A DNA stretch of 38,566 nucleotides from Flavobacteriales bacterium (GTDB taxonomy: Bacteria; Bacteroidota; Bacteroidia; Flavobacteriales; Schleiferiaceae), in assembly GCA_012269745.1 (NCBI GenBank), contig JAAXJR010000013.1, positions 1 through 38,566 of the forward strand. Direction: 5' to 3'. The notes under the pieces were generated by a model. That model was not told the origin of the DNA, did no database searches, and saw nothing but the letters and a program-made list of their open reading frames with translations. A program made the translations under genes and the position numbers. This document shows positions 24,848 to 32,726 of the stretch, in pieces (the first letter of the stretch is position 1; every line of letters starts with the position of its first letter).

Positions 24848-25486
24848 ATGTCATTAGCTTACCTAAATCACGAAGGATTCGATATTCTTTCCCCAGAACT
24901 TAAAGACCACCTCACGAATATTGGCGAGGTTGTAGAGTATGAAAAAGGAGATCTGATCTTAGATTACGGTCTTCATGCGGATTTTATGCCTATCATCCTT
25001 GAGGGGAGTGCCCGTGTCATGCGCATTGCAGATGACGATCCTTCTAAAGAGCTGTTACTTTACTTTTTGACCCCTGGAGAAATCTGTCCTTGTGCTGCCT
25101 TCTCTCAACTCCCAAACGGCAATATGCCTATTACGGTTGAGGCAGAATCGCCTTCAAAAATCCTACATATCCCATTAGAGGGATTGACACCAATGACTGA
25201 GGCTTTTAGCGAATGGCGCATTTACGAGTTAGGGAATTTCCGTCGAAGATTTGAGGAGCTCTTGAGCTTGGTCGACAACGCCATTTTCAATCAACTTGAA
25301 GCCAGGTTGCTTGCTTATATCGAAAAGCGCTGCCTTCTTAACAATCGAAGAGGTGTTTCCTTGTCCAAAGTCAAAATGGCCTCCGAACTAGGTACTTCTC
25401 GAGAAGTCGTCAGCCGACTCCTCAAGAACCTAGAAAATAAAGGTGTGCTTACCCAAGATAAAGAAGGCGTCCACCTCCTTGGCTAG
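24848..25486 (+). CDS. Crp/Fnr-family transcription regulator
   Basis: The protein has 212 residues. An N-terminal cyclic-nucleotide-binding-like jelly roll spans about residues 15-130: VVEYEKGDLILDYG, IILEGSARVMRI, LLYFLTPGEICPCAAFSQL. A long dimer helix follows (about 118-150), then a winged helix. The HTH is RRGVSLSKVKMASELGTSRE, around 168-187, and VVSRLLKNLENKGVL. Three cysteine-rich positions (ICPCAAF) are not the Fnr iron-sulfur pattern. The effector is unknown. It follows the sulfotransferase operon by 48 bases and ends one base before the convergent amylase gene. It may regulate neighbours, but no binding site could be assigned. Confidence 0.9.
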   Translation: MSLAYLNHEGFDILSPELKDHLTNIGEVVEYEKGDLILDYGLHADFMPIILEGSARVMRIADDDPSKELLLYFLTPGEICPCAAFSQLPNGNMPITVEAESPSKILHIPLEGLTPMTEAFSEWRIYELGNFRRRFEELLSLVDNAIFNQLEARLLAYIEKRCLLNNRRGVSLSKVKMASELGTSREVVSRLLKNLENKGVLTQDKEGVHLLG

Positions 25487-25487
25487 A

Positions 25488-28244
25488 TTACTCTAACAGC
25501 AATCGCTCATTGTAAACAGCTGATCCAGCCTGGATTTTCAGCATGTACGCTCCTGATGGAAGATGGTTCAAATCCATATACTCCACACTGTAGAGCGTAG
25601 CATTGAAATTGCCTTCATGAACCGATTTACCAGTGATATCATAAACTTGGTAACGAACATTCGTTCCTTCAGCTACATCTACCAATAGCTCTACATTTCC
25701 GCTACTTGGGTTTGGATACACAGCAACATTAGTAGCTGCTAGCTCCATTTCCTCCTCACCAATAAACGAAGCCTTGTTCAGCTTAACGTCTGTATATACG
25801 TGCCACTCGCCTGGCTGGTAGGTCATCGGAGCCGTTGCATTTGTCACCACAATACTATCTCCGGTGAAGTAATCGTACCATGTCCCTGTATGTTGGAAGT
25901 TTGGATAGACATCACCCGCTGTCACTCTGAAGTTACCTACAACAGTAGCATTGGTATCCGTAGTCGAAAGATTGATGCGCTTCGCACCGCCGTTGAGCGC
26001 ATAAGTAAAGTTGTCCGTATTAAACACACTGTACTTCTTGCGCATTTCAATGAGTGCTGCCGTGTAGAAATACACTTTCTGACGGTGGTTGTTCTCATAA
26101 TAACTCCATAGAATAGGCTTCTCACAAATACGACAAGGGTTGTCTATGGAGATATCATAGGCCAATTCCTCAAACATGTACATCATCTTCGGTCCTGGAA
26201 TGGTGTACAAGAAAGCATGAGTCAAAATCTTACGATCGGCCATGGTCGCGAGAGTTCTTGTATCATAGCCGCCAGAAGAGTTTCCATAGGTCTTGATCTT
26301 ATACGAGGCCCTTTCCTCATCGTGGCTTTCGGTGTAAGAAATCAAGTGTTTGTCGTTCCAGCCGCGCTCTTTGTAGATGCCCCATTTGAAATCACTATTT
26401 GAGGTATAACCCATAGCTGCTTCATAATAAGCATGAGCTACATTGCCCCACAACATCATGCCGTAATCACTAAGCTCTTTTTCTTCGTTATTAGGACCCC
26501 AGTGCTCTAAAATCACATAGAAGTCCTGATCCACACCCCATAGCGTATCTGCTAAGCGCTTAAGTGCAGCGATACGTGGTGCAGAATAGTTATCAGCATT
26601 CGAATTGTTCGTGAAGCCTTTCGTAAAATCAAAGCGGATTCCGTCAATCTTAAACTCCTCTATCCAGTAGGTGTTGATACGATCCATGTAATCACGCGTC
26701 GGCTGCACATAGTGATCGAAGTCGTTGCCCCAACAGTTTGGTGGGTGTGGACAGTTTTGGTTCATGTACGGGTTATCAGCAGCAGGTCTATTATTTGCAC
26801 CATCCCACCAAATCTGAGCGATAGGGTTCTGGCCATAAGCATGATTGTACACCTGATCAGTAATAACCGCAATACCTCTAGAATGACAGCTGTCCACAAA
26901 CTCCTTGAACTTATCTGGCGTCCCGTAATACTTATCTACAGCCATGTGAAAGGACGGGTTATAGCCCCAAGAAGAGTTGCCTTCAAATTCAGAGTTTGGC
27001 ATCAATTCAATAGCGTTCACTCCCAATCTCGCGATGTAATCCAAGGTATCTATGACCGTTTGATAATTGCGTGTAGTTACGAAATCACGGATCAACAACT
27101 CATAGATGACCAATTCCTCTTGCGGTGGGGCCTGAAAATTCGTGTTCTTCCATTGATACGGTGTCTTCGCCGTTTGATACAACGAAACATTACCCGTGGT
27201 CTTCCCCGTTGGATAAGCCGGCAGGTTTGGATATGTTGCAGAAGAGATGTAGCCGTCGTTCCATGGATCGAGAATGAGCGTTGAGAACGGGTCTGCAACT
27301 CTTGTTTGGCCATCAATCAAATACTGATAGGTGAACGGCTGACCGGCCGGCACTGTAACTTCCTTAAACCACCATGCGCCTCCAGGAGTTCGCGTCATCG
27401 CGTTCTGCGGCTCCGGTAAAAAGTCATTCAACGAGGTCAAAACATACACGCGATTTTTACCTGGGGCATACAGCTTGAAGAATACTGTCGTATCATTGAG
27501 CTCATTGAGACCCATCTCCATGCCACCTGGTAATGTGGCCACCTGCAATGGCGGTTCAACTGCGTATTGGATAGTATCATAAACCGTAGATGAGCTATCA
27601 CTTGCCTCTAAAACTACCGTGTGCATTCCAGGAACGGTATCCCTCAAATAAAAAGTCTCTTGTTTGGTAGAGTCTTGAAAAACTAAGGTCCCGTTATCGT
27701 AAACCTTCATATCACAGAACCTTGAAGCAGCAATGACCGTCTCTAAAGAGTCCGTCGGCGAAATGAGCAAGGTGCTCTCGGGCTTCATAAACTGTGCAAT
27801 AAGACCTGCATTCGCAGGATAAATGTCGTAGTAGATATCTGAACCGTCGACAGCACGACCAACCACCGTTCCGTTTGCATTGCGGAATACAAAGGCTAGT
27901 TTTTGCACGGTAACATTACTACCAAATCCATAGTAAGAAGGAATGTGGTATTCCAACTTATGAAGGTTGTTTCCTAATGAAGTCATCAACACGTTAGGGT
28001 CCGCGGTTCCCCAGTTTCCCTGAACGTGCTTCCAATCCGTAGGACTTGTACTTTGATTGGTAATGAGCCCTGCATGGGCATACACAGGTGTATATCCCGT
28101 AAGTGCACCATTACCTTCAGTAGCGTCATATATGACCGTTATTGTATCGTTCTGAGAAGGGAATGCCGGGGTAATATTTAGAACCTGACCTTGAACGAAT
28201 GCAGAAAAAGCTATCGAGAGAGCTAATGCTAGATTTTTAATCAT
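25488..28244 (-). CDS. Secreted GH13 alpha-amylase-type enzyme with T9SS type A tail
   Basis: The protein is 918 residues from ATG 28244; an in-frame TTG at 28265 lies upstream of a good signal peptide (IKNLALALSIAFSAFVQG) and is rejected. An N-terminal beta region (about 20-230) is followed by a CBM48-like module (about 252-330, VFFKLYAPGKNRVYVLT to RVADPFSTLILDP). The GH13 barrel starts near 380. Catalytic motifs: region I ITDQVYNH (H468), region II GIRFD (nucleophile D539), region III VILEHWG (acid E580), region IV SHDEE (H641, D642). The C-terminal domain opens VYPNPSSGNVELLV and ends GSAVYNERLLLE, a T9SS sorting signal. It should degrade starch- or glycogen-like glucans outside the cell. 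No SusCD pair is present. It ends one base from the convergent Crp gene. Confidence 0.93.
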   Translation of the reverse strand: MIKNLALALSIAFSAFVQGQVLNITPAFPSQNDTITVIYDATEGNGALTGYTPVYAHAGLITNQSTSPTDWKHVQGNWGTADPNVLMTSLGNNLHKLEYHIPSYYGFGSNVTVQKLAFVFRNANGTVVGRAVDGSDIYYDIYPANAGLIAQFMKPESTLLISPTDSLETVIAASRFCDMKVYDNGTLVFQDSTKQETFYLRDTVPGMHTVVLEASDSSSTVYDTIQYAVEPPLQVATLPGGMEMGLNELNDTTVFFKLYAPGKNRVYVLTSLNDFLPEPQNAMTRTPGGAWWFKEVTVPAGQPFTYQYLIDGQTRVADPFSTLILDPWNDGYISSATYPNLPAYPTGKTTGNVSLYQTAKTPYQWKNTNFQAPPQEELVIYELLIRDFVTTRNYQTVIDTLDYIARLGVNAIELMPNSEFEGNSSWGYNPSFHMAVDKYYGTPDKFKEFVDSCHSRGIAVITDQVYNHAYGQNPIAQIWWDGANNRPAADNPYMNQNCPHPPNCWGNDFDHYVQPTRDYMDRINTYWIEEFKIDGIRFDFTKGFTNNSNADNYSAPRIAALKRLADTLWGVDQDFYVILEHWGPNNEEKELSDYGMMLWGNVAHAYYEAAMGYTSNSDFKWGIYKERGWNDKHLISYTESHDEERASYKIKTYGNSSGGYDTRTLATMADRKILTHAFLYTIPGPKMMYMFEELAYDISIDNPCRICEKPILWSYYENNHRQKVYFYTAALIEMRKKYSVFNTDNFTYALNGGAKRINLSTTDTNATVVGNFRVTAGDVYPNFQHTGTWYDYFTGDSIVVTNATAPMTYQPGEWHVYTDVKLNKASFIGEEEMELAATNVAVYPNPSSGNVELLVDVAEGTNVRYQVYDITGKSVHEGNFNATLYSVEYMDLNHLPSGAYMLKIQAGSAVYNERLLLE

Positions 28245-28266
28245 GTGAATTTTTGAAACTGTCAAA

Positions 28267-28298
28267 TTTGAGTAGGCTCTAAAGTTACGTTATCTTCG
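28267..28298 (+). promoter_or_regulatory. Probable promoter of the histidine kinase gene
   Basis: TTTG (28267-28270) and TATCTTCG (28291-28298) are 20 bases apart, close to the Bacteroidota consensus. A GTG at 28298 that would extend the kinase gene begins inside this -7 element, which supports ATG 28319 as the start. Confidence 0.6.
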
Positions 28299-28318
28299 TG
28301 GGAGACACACTTCACATT

Positions 28319-29272
28319 ATGACCCGACCTTTTCTTTATTTACCCAAAAATCAGGAAGCTCAATTGGGTGCCTTGAAAGAATGGCTCTCTAGTTATGAGA
28401 TCGATCATGCTTTGGATTGGGAAGATTTAGCTCAGCGTATACACGCCGTTTCAGAAAAAGGCAGTACCGACGAGTCGTTTAAAGTTGGGTCCTACCATTT
28501 CGTTATTGAAAATCAAGAGGAAGGAATCTTGGTATATCAAACAACAAAAGAGTGTATGGCACTGTTTAACAGCACTGCTGAGGAACTAAATGCATTCAAG
28601 GTTATGGCTAGCGCATTAAAGCACGATATCTCCAGTTCACTCAACAATATTTCATTACAGAGTGAATTAATAGGTATTAAAGGGGTGAATGATGCCAAGG
28701 GACTTCAGAAAGGGATACAGTCCATAAAAGCTAGTGTTTTTGCTGCAAATAACATGCTCGAGGACTTGAGCGATTTTGCCAAACTCGTTCGTAATGAGGA
28801 TGATGTTTGCGATATCAATGAAGTTCTTATTCATACCAAACGTCTTTTAGAGAAAGAAATCAAAGCGAGCGGCACCGTTATAGCACATGGCGCCTTTAAA
28901 ACCATTAGCTATTCACCTTCGCGTTTGATGATCATTCTCAAAAACTTATTGTCAAATTCTATTAAGTACAGCGGTAATGCCCGTCCACAGATTTTAATTC
29001 ACGATTCGGAAGACGAAAACTTCTACAAAATCACTCTCGTTGACAATGGCATTGGTATTCCAAAAAAAGATCTTGAAAAAATTGCCCTGCCGTTTTATCG
29101 AGCAGAAAACGTTGGTAAGGCGAAAGGAACAGGGGTAGGTTTGTCTACTGTGAAAAGTTTGATGGGCACTGTTGGAGGCAAAATGGTCATCCGTTCGTCC
29201 AAAGTTAATGTAGGTGAACAATCAGGTACTAAAGTGATACTTTATTTCCCCAAGGCGCTACTAATCGAATAG
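28319..29272 (+). CDS. Soluble sensor histidine kinase
   Basis: The protein is 317 residues from ATG 28319. No signal peptide or membrane span is visible, so it works in the cytoplasm. The N-terminal 95 residues are a sensory region of unknown fold. The dimerisation helix carries the phospho-accepting histidine in ALKHDISSSLNN (H102). The ATPase domain has the N box NLLSNSIKYS (N213), G1 DNGIGIP (242-248) and G2 GKAKGTGVGLSTVK (266-279). No receiver is fused. The nearest receiver lacking a kinase is the protein from 24452, so they may be partners. The gene has its own promoter and is divergent from the amylase gene. Confidence 0.88.
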   Translation: MTRPFLYLPKNQEAQLGALKEWLSSYEIDHALDWEDLAQRIHAVSEKGSTDESFKVGSYHFVIENQEEGILVYQTTKECMALFNSTAEELNAFKVMASALKHDISSSLNNISLQSELIGIKGVNDAKGLQKGIQSIKASVFAANNMLEDLSDFAKLVRNEDDVCDINEVLIHTKRLLEKEIKASGTVIAHGAFKTISYSPSRLMIILKNLLSNSIKYSGNARPQILIHDSEDENFYKITLVDNGIGIPKKDLEKIALPFYRAENVGKAKGTGVGLSTVKSLMGTVGGKMVIRSSKVNVGEQSGTKVILYFPKALLIE

Positions 29273-29273
29273 C

Positions 29274-29287
29274 TTATTACGTAATAA
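29274..29287. repeat. 14-base perfect palindrome
   Basis: TTATTACGTAATAA begins two bases after the kinase stop codon and lies upstream of the promoter of the 29355 gene. It is a plausible binding site for a dimeric regulator; no protein is identified. Confidence 0.45.
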
Positions 29288-29303
29288 CCAAAAGCTATAA
29301 AAG

Positions 29304-29338
29304 TTTGCGGCTTCAATAGCCTTAGGCTATTAGTTTTG
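29304..29338 (+). promoter_or_regulatory. Promoter of the 29355 gene with a palindromic operator between -33 and -7
   Basis: TTTG (29304-29307) and TAGTTTTG (29331-29338) match the Bacteroidota -33 and -7 elements, with a long 23-base spacer. The spacer contains the 17-base palindrome AATAGCCTTAGGCTATT (29315-29331), with 8-base arms around a single T. Its last base is the first T of the -7 element. A repressor bound there would block RNA polymerase. The same sequence could fold as a short hairpin at the end of the kinase transcript, but no strong T-run follows. Confidence 0.6.
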
Positions 29339-29354
29339 TAGGAAAATACAAAAG

Positions 29355-29609
29355 ATGAAAATTCCTTTTATCAAACACTTAGTTGACTTTGTAGAGAAAA
29401 ACGATGTGGACTACATCCATGAGACCATCGAGGTTTTGGAATCTCTAGCAGATGTACCGACATTGAAAGACGAAGAAATGGAAGTCATTGGCGAACTCAT
29501 CTCTAACCTTTACGGAGCGGTGGAAGTACAGAAAGAAATCGCACAGGGTACTGCCAAAAAAGATGCTTTAAATGGATTTATGAAGCGTGTTTTGGGATCG
29601 ATTAACTAA
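29355..29609 (+). CDS. Small conserved Bacteroidota protein (DUF6952-like)
   Basis: The protein has 84 residues and is mostly helical (FIKHLVDFVEKN, YIHETIEVLESLADVPTLKDEEMEVIGELISNLYGAVEVQKEIAQG, ALNGFMKRVLGSIN). It has no cysteine, span or signal peptide. I recall the pattern from a short, widely conserved Flavobacteria family, probably DUF6952, often near peroxiredoxin or thioredoxin genes, but I cannot confirm it here. Its promoter carries a palindromic operator-like site, so it is probably regulated. The ybjQ-type gene follows after 26 bases. Confidence 0.8.
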   Translation: MKIPFIKHLVDFVEKNDVDYIHETIEVLESLADVPTLKDEEMEVIGELISNLYGAVEVQKEIAQGTAKKDALNGFMKRVLGSIN

Positions 29610-29635
29610 CTTAATCGGACCAAAAAACATTTGTC

Positions 29636-29950
29636 ATGATTACCACAACCACCTCCACAATTCCAGGGAAAGAAATTTCTGAAATCTTAGGCATTGCTCG
29701 CGGATCCACCGTTCGCGCTAGAAACATTGGTCGAGACATTTTCGCCGGCCTGAAGAACATCGTTGGAGGTGAGATTGAGGAGTACACCAAACTTCAAGCT
29801 CAAAGCCGAGAACAAGCGATGCAGAGAATGCTGAAAGACGCAGAGCGACTAGGTGCTGATGCTGTTATCAACGTTCGCTTTGGGACCTCCATGGTCATGC
29901 AGGGCGCCGCAGAAATGCTGGCGTACGGCACAGCAGTAAAGCTCAAATAA
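29636..29950 (+). CDS. YbjQ/UPF0145-family protein
   Basis: The protein has 104 residues. It has the family pattern of a homopentameric ferredoxin-like fold: ITTTTSTIPGKEISEILGIARG at the start, then GRDIFAGLKNIVGGEIEEYTKL, the AEMLAYGTAVKLK end and DAERLGADAVINVRFGTS in the middle. UPF0145 (PF01906, sometimes called a putative heavy-metal-binding domain) has no proven function. The TAA stop overlaps the ATG of the next small gene by one base. Confidence 0.92.
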   Translation: MITTTTSTIPGKEISEILGIARGSTVRARNIGRDIFAGLKNIVGGEIEEYTKLQAQSREQAMQRMLKDAERLGADAVINVRFGTSMVMQGAAEMLAYGTAVKLK

Positions 29951-30072
29951 TGCCGGCCGCATTAGCAATCAATATCGCTGTGTGGGCCTTTATCCTTATC
30001 GCTTGTGTTGTTTTGGGCATCCGCGCCTACAACAAGCGCGGGAAAGAAGATTTCGAACAGCGGGATAATTAA
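29950..30072 (+). CDS. Small single-span membrane protein (40 residues)
   Basis: 40 codons from ATG 29950, overlapping the ybjQ-type stop as TAATG. The product has one membrane span (about residues 5-23, LAINIAVWAFILIACVVLG) and a charged tail (RAYNKRGKEDFEQRDN). Its stop shares bases with the stop of the convergent ABC ATPase gene (TTAA at 30069-30072). Coupling to the ybjQ-type gene suggests joint function, perhaps recruiting it to the membrane. Confidence 0.65.
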   Translation: MPAALAINIAVWAFILIACVVLGIRAYNKRGKEDFEQRDN

Positions 30073-31586
30073 GATATAGGTGTGAGCTGCTGAATGCGGT
30101 CGCACATGTACCGAATAACATCGGGGTCGTGAGAGATGAAAATCATGCTCAGGCCCCGATTCTTTTTGATCCCATTCAGAAGGTTGAGCACCTGGGCTTG
30201 AACGCTCACGTCTAAGGCACTAACACTTTCATCACAAATCAACACTGTTGGGTCCGCTGCCAAGGCCCTTGCAATACCGATGCGCTGGCGCTGACCTCCC
30301 GAGAAATCCTTGGGCTTTTTGCCGAGGTCGGAAGGGTGCAAGCCTACTTCCTGCAACAGTGCGGATGCTTTTTCCTTGCGCCCCACAGCGGAGAGCTCTG
30401 GCGCGTGGCGGGAAAGAACCTGTTCAAGGATGCGGCCTATGGTGTGGTTTCGGTTTAAGGCGGACGAGGGGTCTTGGAAAATGAATTGGACCCGACCTTC
30501 ATTGCCTTCAAAATTTCGAATGGAAAAGATCGATGGAACGAGATCTACTACTGCCCTGCCTATGCTGCTCTTCCCGCTGCCCGAGGGGCCTATGAGGCCT
30601 AGTGTTTCTCCCGAATTCAGTGTTACGTCTAGGTCTTGAACGACCCATTTTATCGATTTCTTCCAGCCTTTACGCAGTGTGTATCCAATGTTTAGACCTT
30701 CAATATGCAAGGCCCTGGTATCCGTTTTTGGAGTAGCAAGCTCGGTCGCTTTTGGGGCGCCTTCGCCGTCAAGAAAATCGGCTAGAACTGGCAATGGATA
30801 AGGGCGGCCACTCTTTGGTGGGCGACAGGCTAGTAGGCCCTTTGTATAGGGATGCTTCGGCGTATTGAACACTTCTTTTGCCGCGCCTTGCTCGACCGTT
30901 TTGCCCTTGTACAGGACCACGACACGATCGGAAAATTCAGAGACGACTTCAAGGTCGTGGGAGATGAACCATAAGGCGCAGCCCTTGTCTTTCACCAACG
31001 TACTCAGCAACTTAAGAACGATAGCTTCCACCTCTTTGTCTAAAGCTGTGGTGGGCTCGTCTGCAATAATGAGTTTGGGTTCCAAAAGCATCGCCATGGC
31101 AATGACCACACGCTGGCGCTGCCCGCCGCTCATCTCGTGCGGGTATTTCTTAGCGCTGACCTCTGGCTGTGGGATGCTCACCTCTTCCAATGCTCGCAGC
31201 ACTTTGTCTCTGCGCTGCGCTGCACCTAGATTGGTATGTATCTCCAATACCTCTTCCAATTGCTTCCCTATGCGCATTGAAGGGTGTAGAGCGGTCATAG
31301 GATCTTGAAAGACCATGGCTATTTCCCTGCCGCGTAAGCGTTGCCAATCGCGTTGAGATAGTTCTGAAATGCTTTGACCCAGTACCTCAGCGTGGGTGCT
31401 GGTTATGGAGGCTTTAGGGCTCAGCAAGCCCATGCTCATTAAGGCACTGACCGATTTTCCCGAGCCGCTTTCACCAACCACTGAAACGATTTCCCCTTCC
31501 TCGATTTGTAAGTTAAAATCGCTGAGTACCTCGGTGGTGCCGAAGGAAATGTTTAAGCCTTGTATGTTGACCAGCGGTGAAGGCAC
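30069..31586 (-). CDS. ABC transporter ATPase with two fused ATP-binding domains (YejF/DppDF type)
   Basis: A 505-residue protein made of two complete ATPase domains. Domain 1: Walker A GESGSGKS, signature MSGGQRQR, Walker B LIIADEPTTALD. Domain 2: GPSGSGKS, FSGGQRQR and VLICDESVSALD. The peptide/oligopeptide type is suggested by the double arrangement and the HPYTKGLLACRP segment that ends domain 1. It should power uptake of peptides or related nutrients through membrane partners that are not in the window. It is the last gene of a four-gene minus-strand unit. Confidence 0.9.
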   Translation of the reverse strand: MPSPLVNIQGLNISFGTTEVLSDFNLQIEEGEIVSVVGESGSGKSVSALMSMGLLSPKASITSTHAEVLGQSISELSQRDWQRLRGREIAMVFQDPMTALHPSMRIGKQLEEVLEIHTNLGAAQRRDKVLRALEEVSIPQPEVSAKKYPHEMSGGQRQRVVIAMAMLLEPKLIIADEPTTALDKEVEAIVLKLLSTLVKDKGCALWFISHDLEVVSEFSDRVVVLYKGKTVEQGAAKEVFNTPKHPYTKGLLACRPPKSGRPYPLPVLADFLDGEGAPKATELATPKTDTRALHIEGLNIGYTLRKGWKKSIKWVVQDLDVTLNSGETLGLIGPSGSGKSSIGRAVVDLVPSIFSIRNFEGNEGRVQFIFQDPSSALNRNHTIGRILEQVLSRHAPELSAVGRKEKASALLQEVGLHPSDLGKKPKDFSGGQRQRIGIARALAADPTVLICDESVSALDVSVQAQVLNLLNGIKKNRGLSMIFISHDPDVIRYMCDRIQQLTPIS

Positions 31587-31595
31587 GGAAGTGTT

Positions 31596-32726
31596 TTAGT
31601 TGGCTTGCCAGCGTTCGGCTTGTTTGATGAGCTCGCGACCAATGGTGCGGAAGTCGCCTTCGTACCGATCACCAGCCTTCTCACCAACGCGCATGATGAC
31701 CATGTCGTAGTCTGGCAAGATGATGATCAGCTGGCCATTTAGACCACGGAACGAATAGTTGCGGGCCTCTACGTCCGGGTAAATCCAGAAGCTGTGTCCG
31801 TAGTACGGGCTCTTGTAGCCTATTTGGGCTTCAGCGATAAAGGCGGAATCGATAACTGAATTTGAATCAATGTATCCATGGTTGTTTACAAGCATACCGA
31901 GCTTTGCAAAGTCGCGCACAGCCGCATTCAAGCAGCAATATCCGAGCTCAAAACCTCCTGCACGGTCGAGGTGCCAAGTCGTTGGAACTTCAAAGCCCAC
32001 CTTCGCAAAAAGCTCACGGTTGGCAAACGAAGAAACGCTCTCCCCGATGGCGCGTGATAGTGCAATAGTGAGTAGCTGAGTACAGGCGCTTTGGTACTCC
32101 CATTCCGTACCTGTTTCAAATTTCCCAGGAGGGATGCTCAATGCAGTAGCAACCACATCGTCGCTGTAGTAAAGTTTGGCTGTTTTGTTGAATGGATCCT
32201 TGTAGTCCTCGTCGAACTGAAGACCCGCCGTCATCGTGCTAAGATGGCGCAGTGTAGGCGTAGTAACGCCTTCCGGGATTTCATATTCTGGGATGTAATC
32301 TGTTACAGGGTCGTCCCAAGAACTGATGTAGCCGTCTTGAACAGCAATCTGCGTAAGGAGCGTAATGACCGATTTTGCCGTCGAAAAACTGTTCGAAATA
32401 GCCGCCGTATCGTGCTGGTCCCAGTATTCTTCGTAGACAACCTCATCGTTTTGAAGCACCAACATTCCTTTGGTGCCCGTTTGCTCTAATGGTCCTCTTA
32501 ATTCCTCGTCGATGGATAGTGAAATGGAATCGGATACCGCTAATTTTTTAGGCAGCATCACTGGGATTTCGCGTTGGTCAAAGTACTCGCGGTCGTACAA
32601 ATGCGCAGAGCTGTACCCCTTGAGGTAAGTGTTCTTTACGCCCTTTAGCAAATACTCGTAAGGTGAAAATTTAACCGCTACCAGTAGCGCTACGACTACA
32701 GCGATAATTCGGGTCAATGTCTTCAT
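31596..32726 (-). CDS. Serine hydrolase of the class C beta-lactamase family
   Basis: The protein has 376 residues. An N-terminal hydrophobic segment (about 5-19) acts as signal or anchor. Catalytic S115-x-x-K118 (FSTAKSV), the second-motif tyrosine in WEYQSACTQLL (about residue 217) and the GLNGQ third motif near 332 are present. The family includes esterases, D-aminopeptidases and penicillin-binding proteins as well as beta-lactamases; resistance cannot be inferred. The start is fixed by a four-base ATGA overlap with lipB. Periplasmic location is likely. Confidence 0.88.
   Translation of the reverse strand: MKTLTRIIAVVVALLVAVKFSPYEYLLKGVKNTYLKGYSSAHLYDREYFDQREIPVMLPKKLAVSDSISLSIDEELRGPLEQTGTKGMLVLQNDEVVYEEYWDQHDTAAISNSFSTAKSVITLLTQIAVQDGYISSWDDPVTDYIPEYEIPEGVTTPTLRHLSTMTAGLQFDEDYKDPFNKTAKLYYSDDVVATALSIPPGKFETGTEWEYQSACTQLLTIALSRAIGESVSSFANRELFAKVGFEVPTTWHLDRAGGFELGYCCLNAAVRDFAKLGMLVNNHGYIDSNSVIDSAFIAEAQIGYKSPYYGHSFWIYPDVEARNYSFRGLNGQLIIILPDYDMVIMRVGEKAGDRYEGDFRTIGRELIKQAERWQAN

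Noticed and set aside
26712-27284. 190-codon frame on the plus strand
   Set aside because: It is antisense to the alpha-amylase gene, whose catalytic motifs are intact; the product has no recognisable features.
28298-28318. GTG start for the histidine kinase
   Set aside because: The GTG begins inside the predicted -7 element; the ATG at 28319 is better placed.
31596-32726. Beta-lactam resistance gene
   Set aside because: The class C fold is shared by many esterases and peptidases; the lipB operon context gives no support for resistance.
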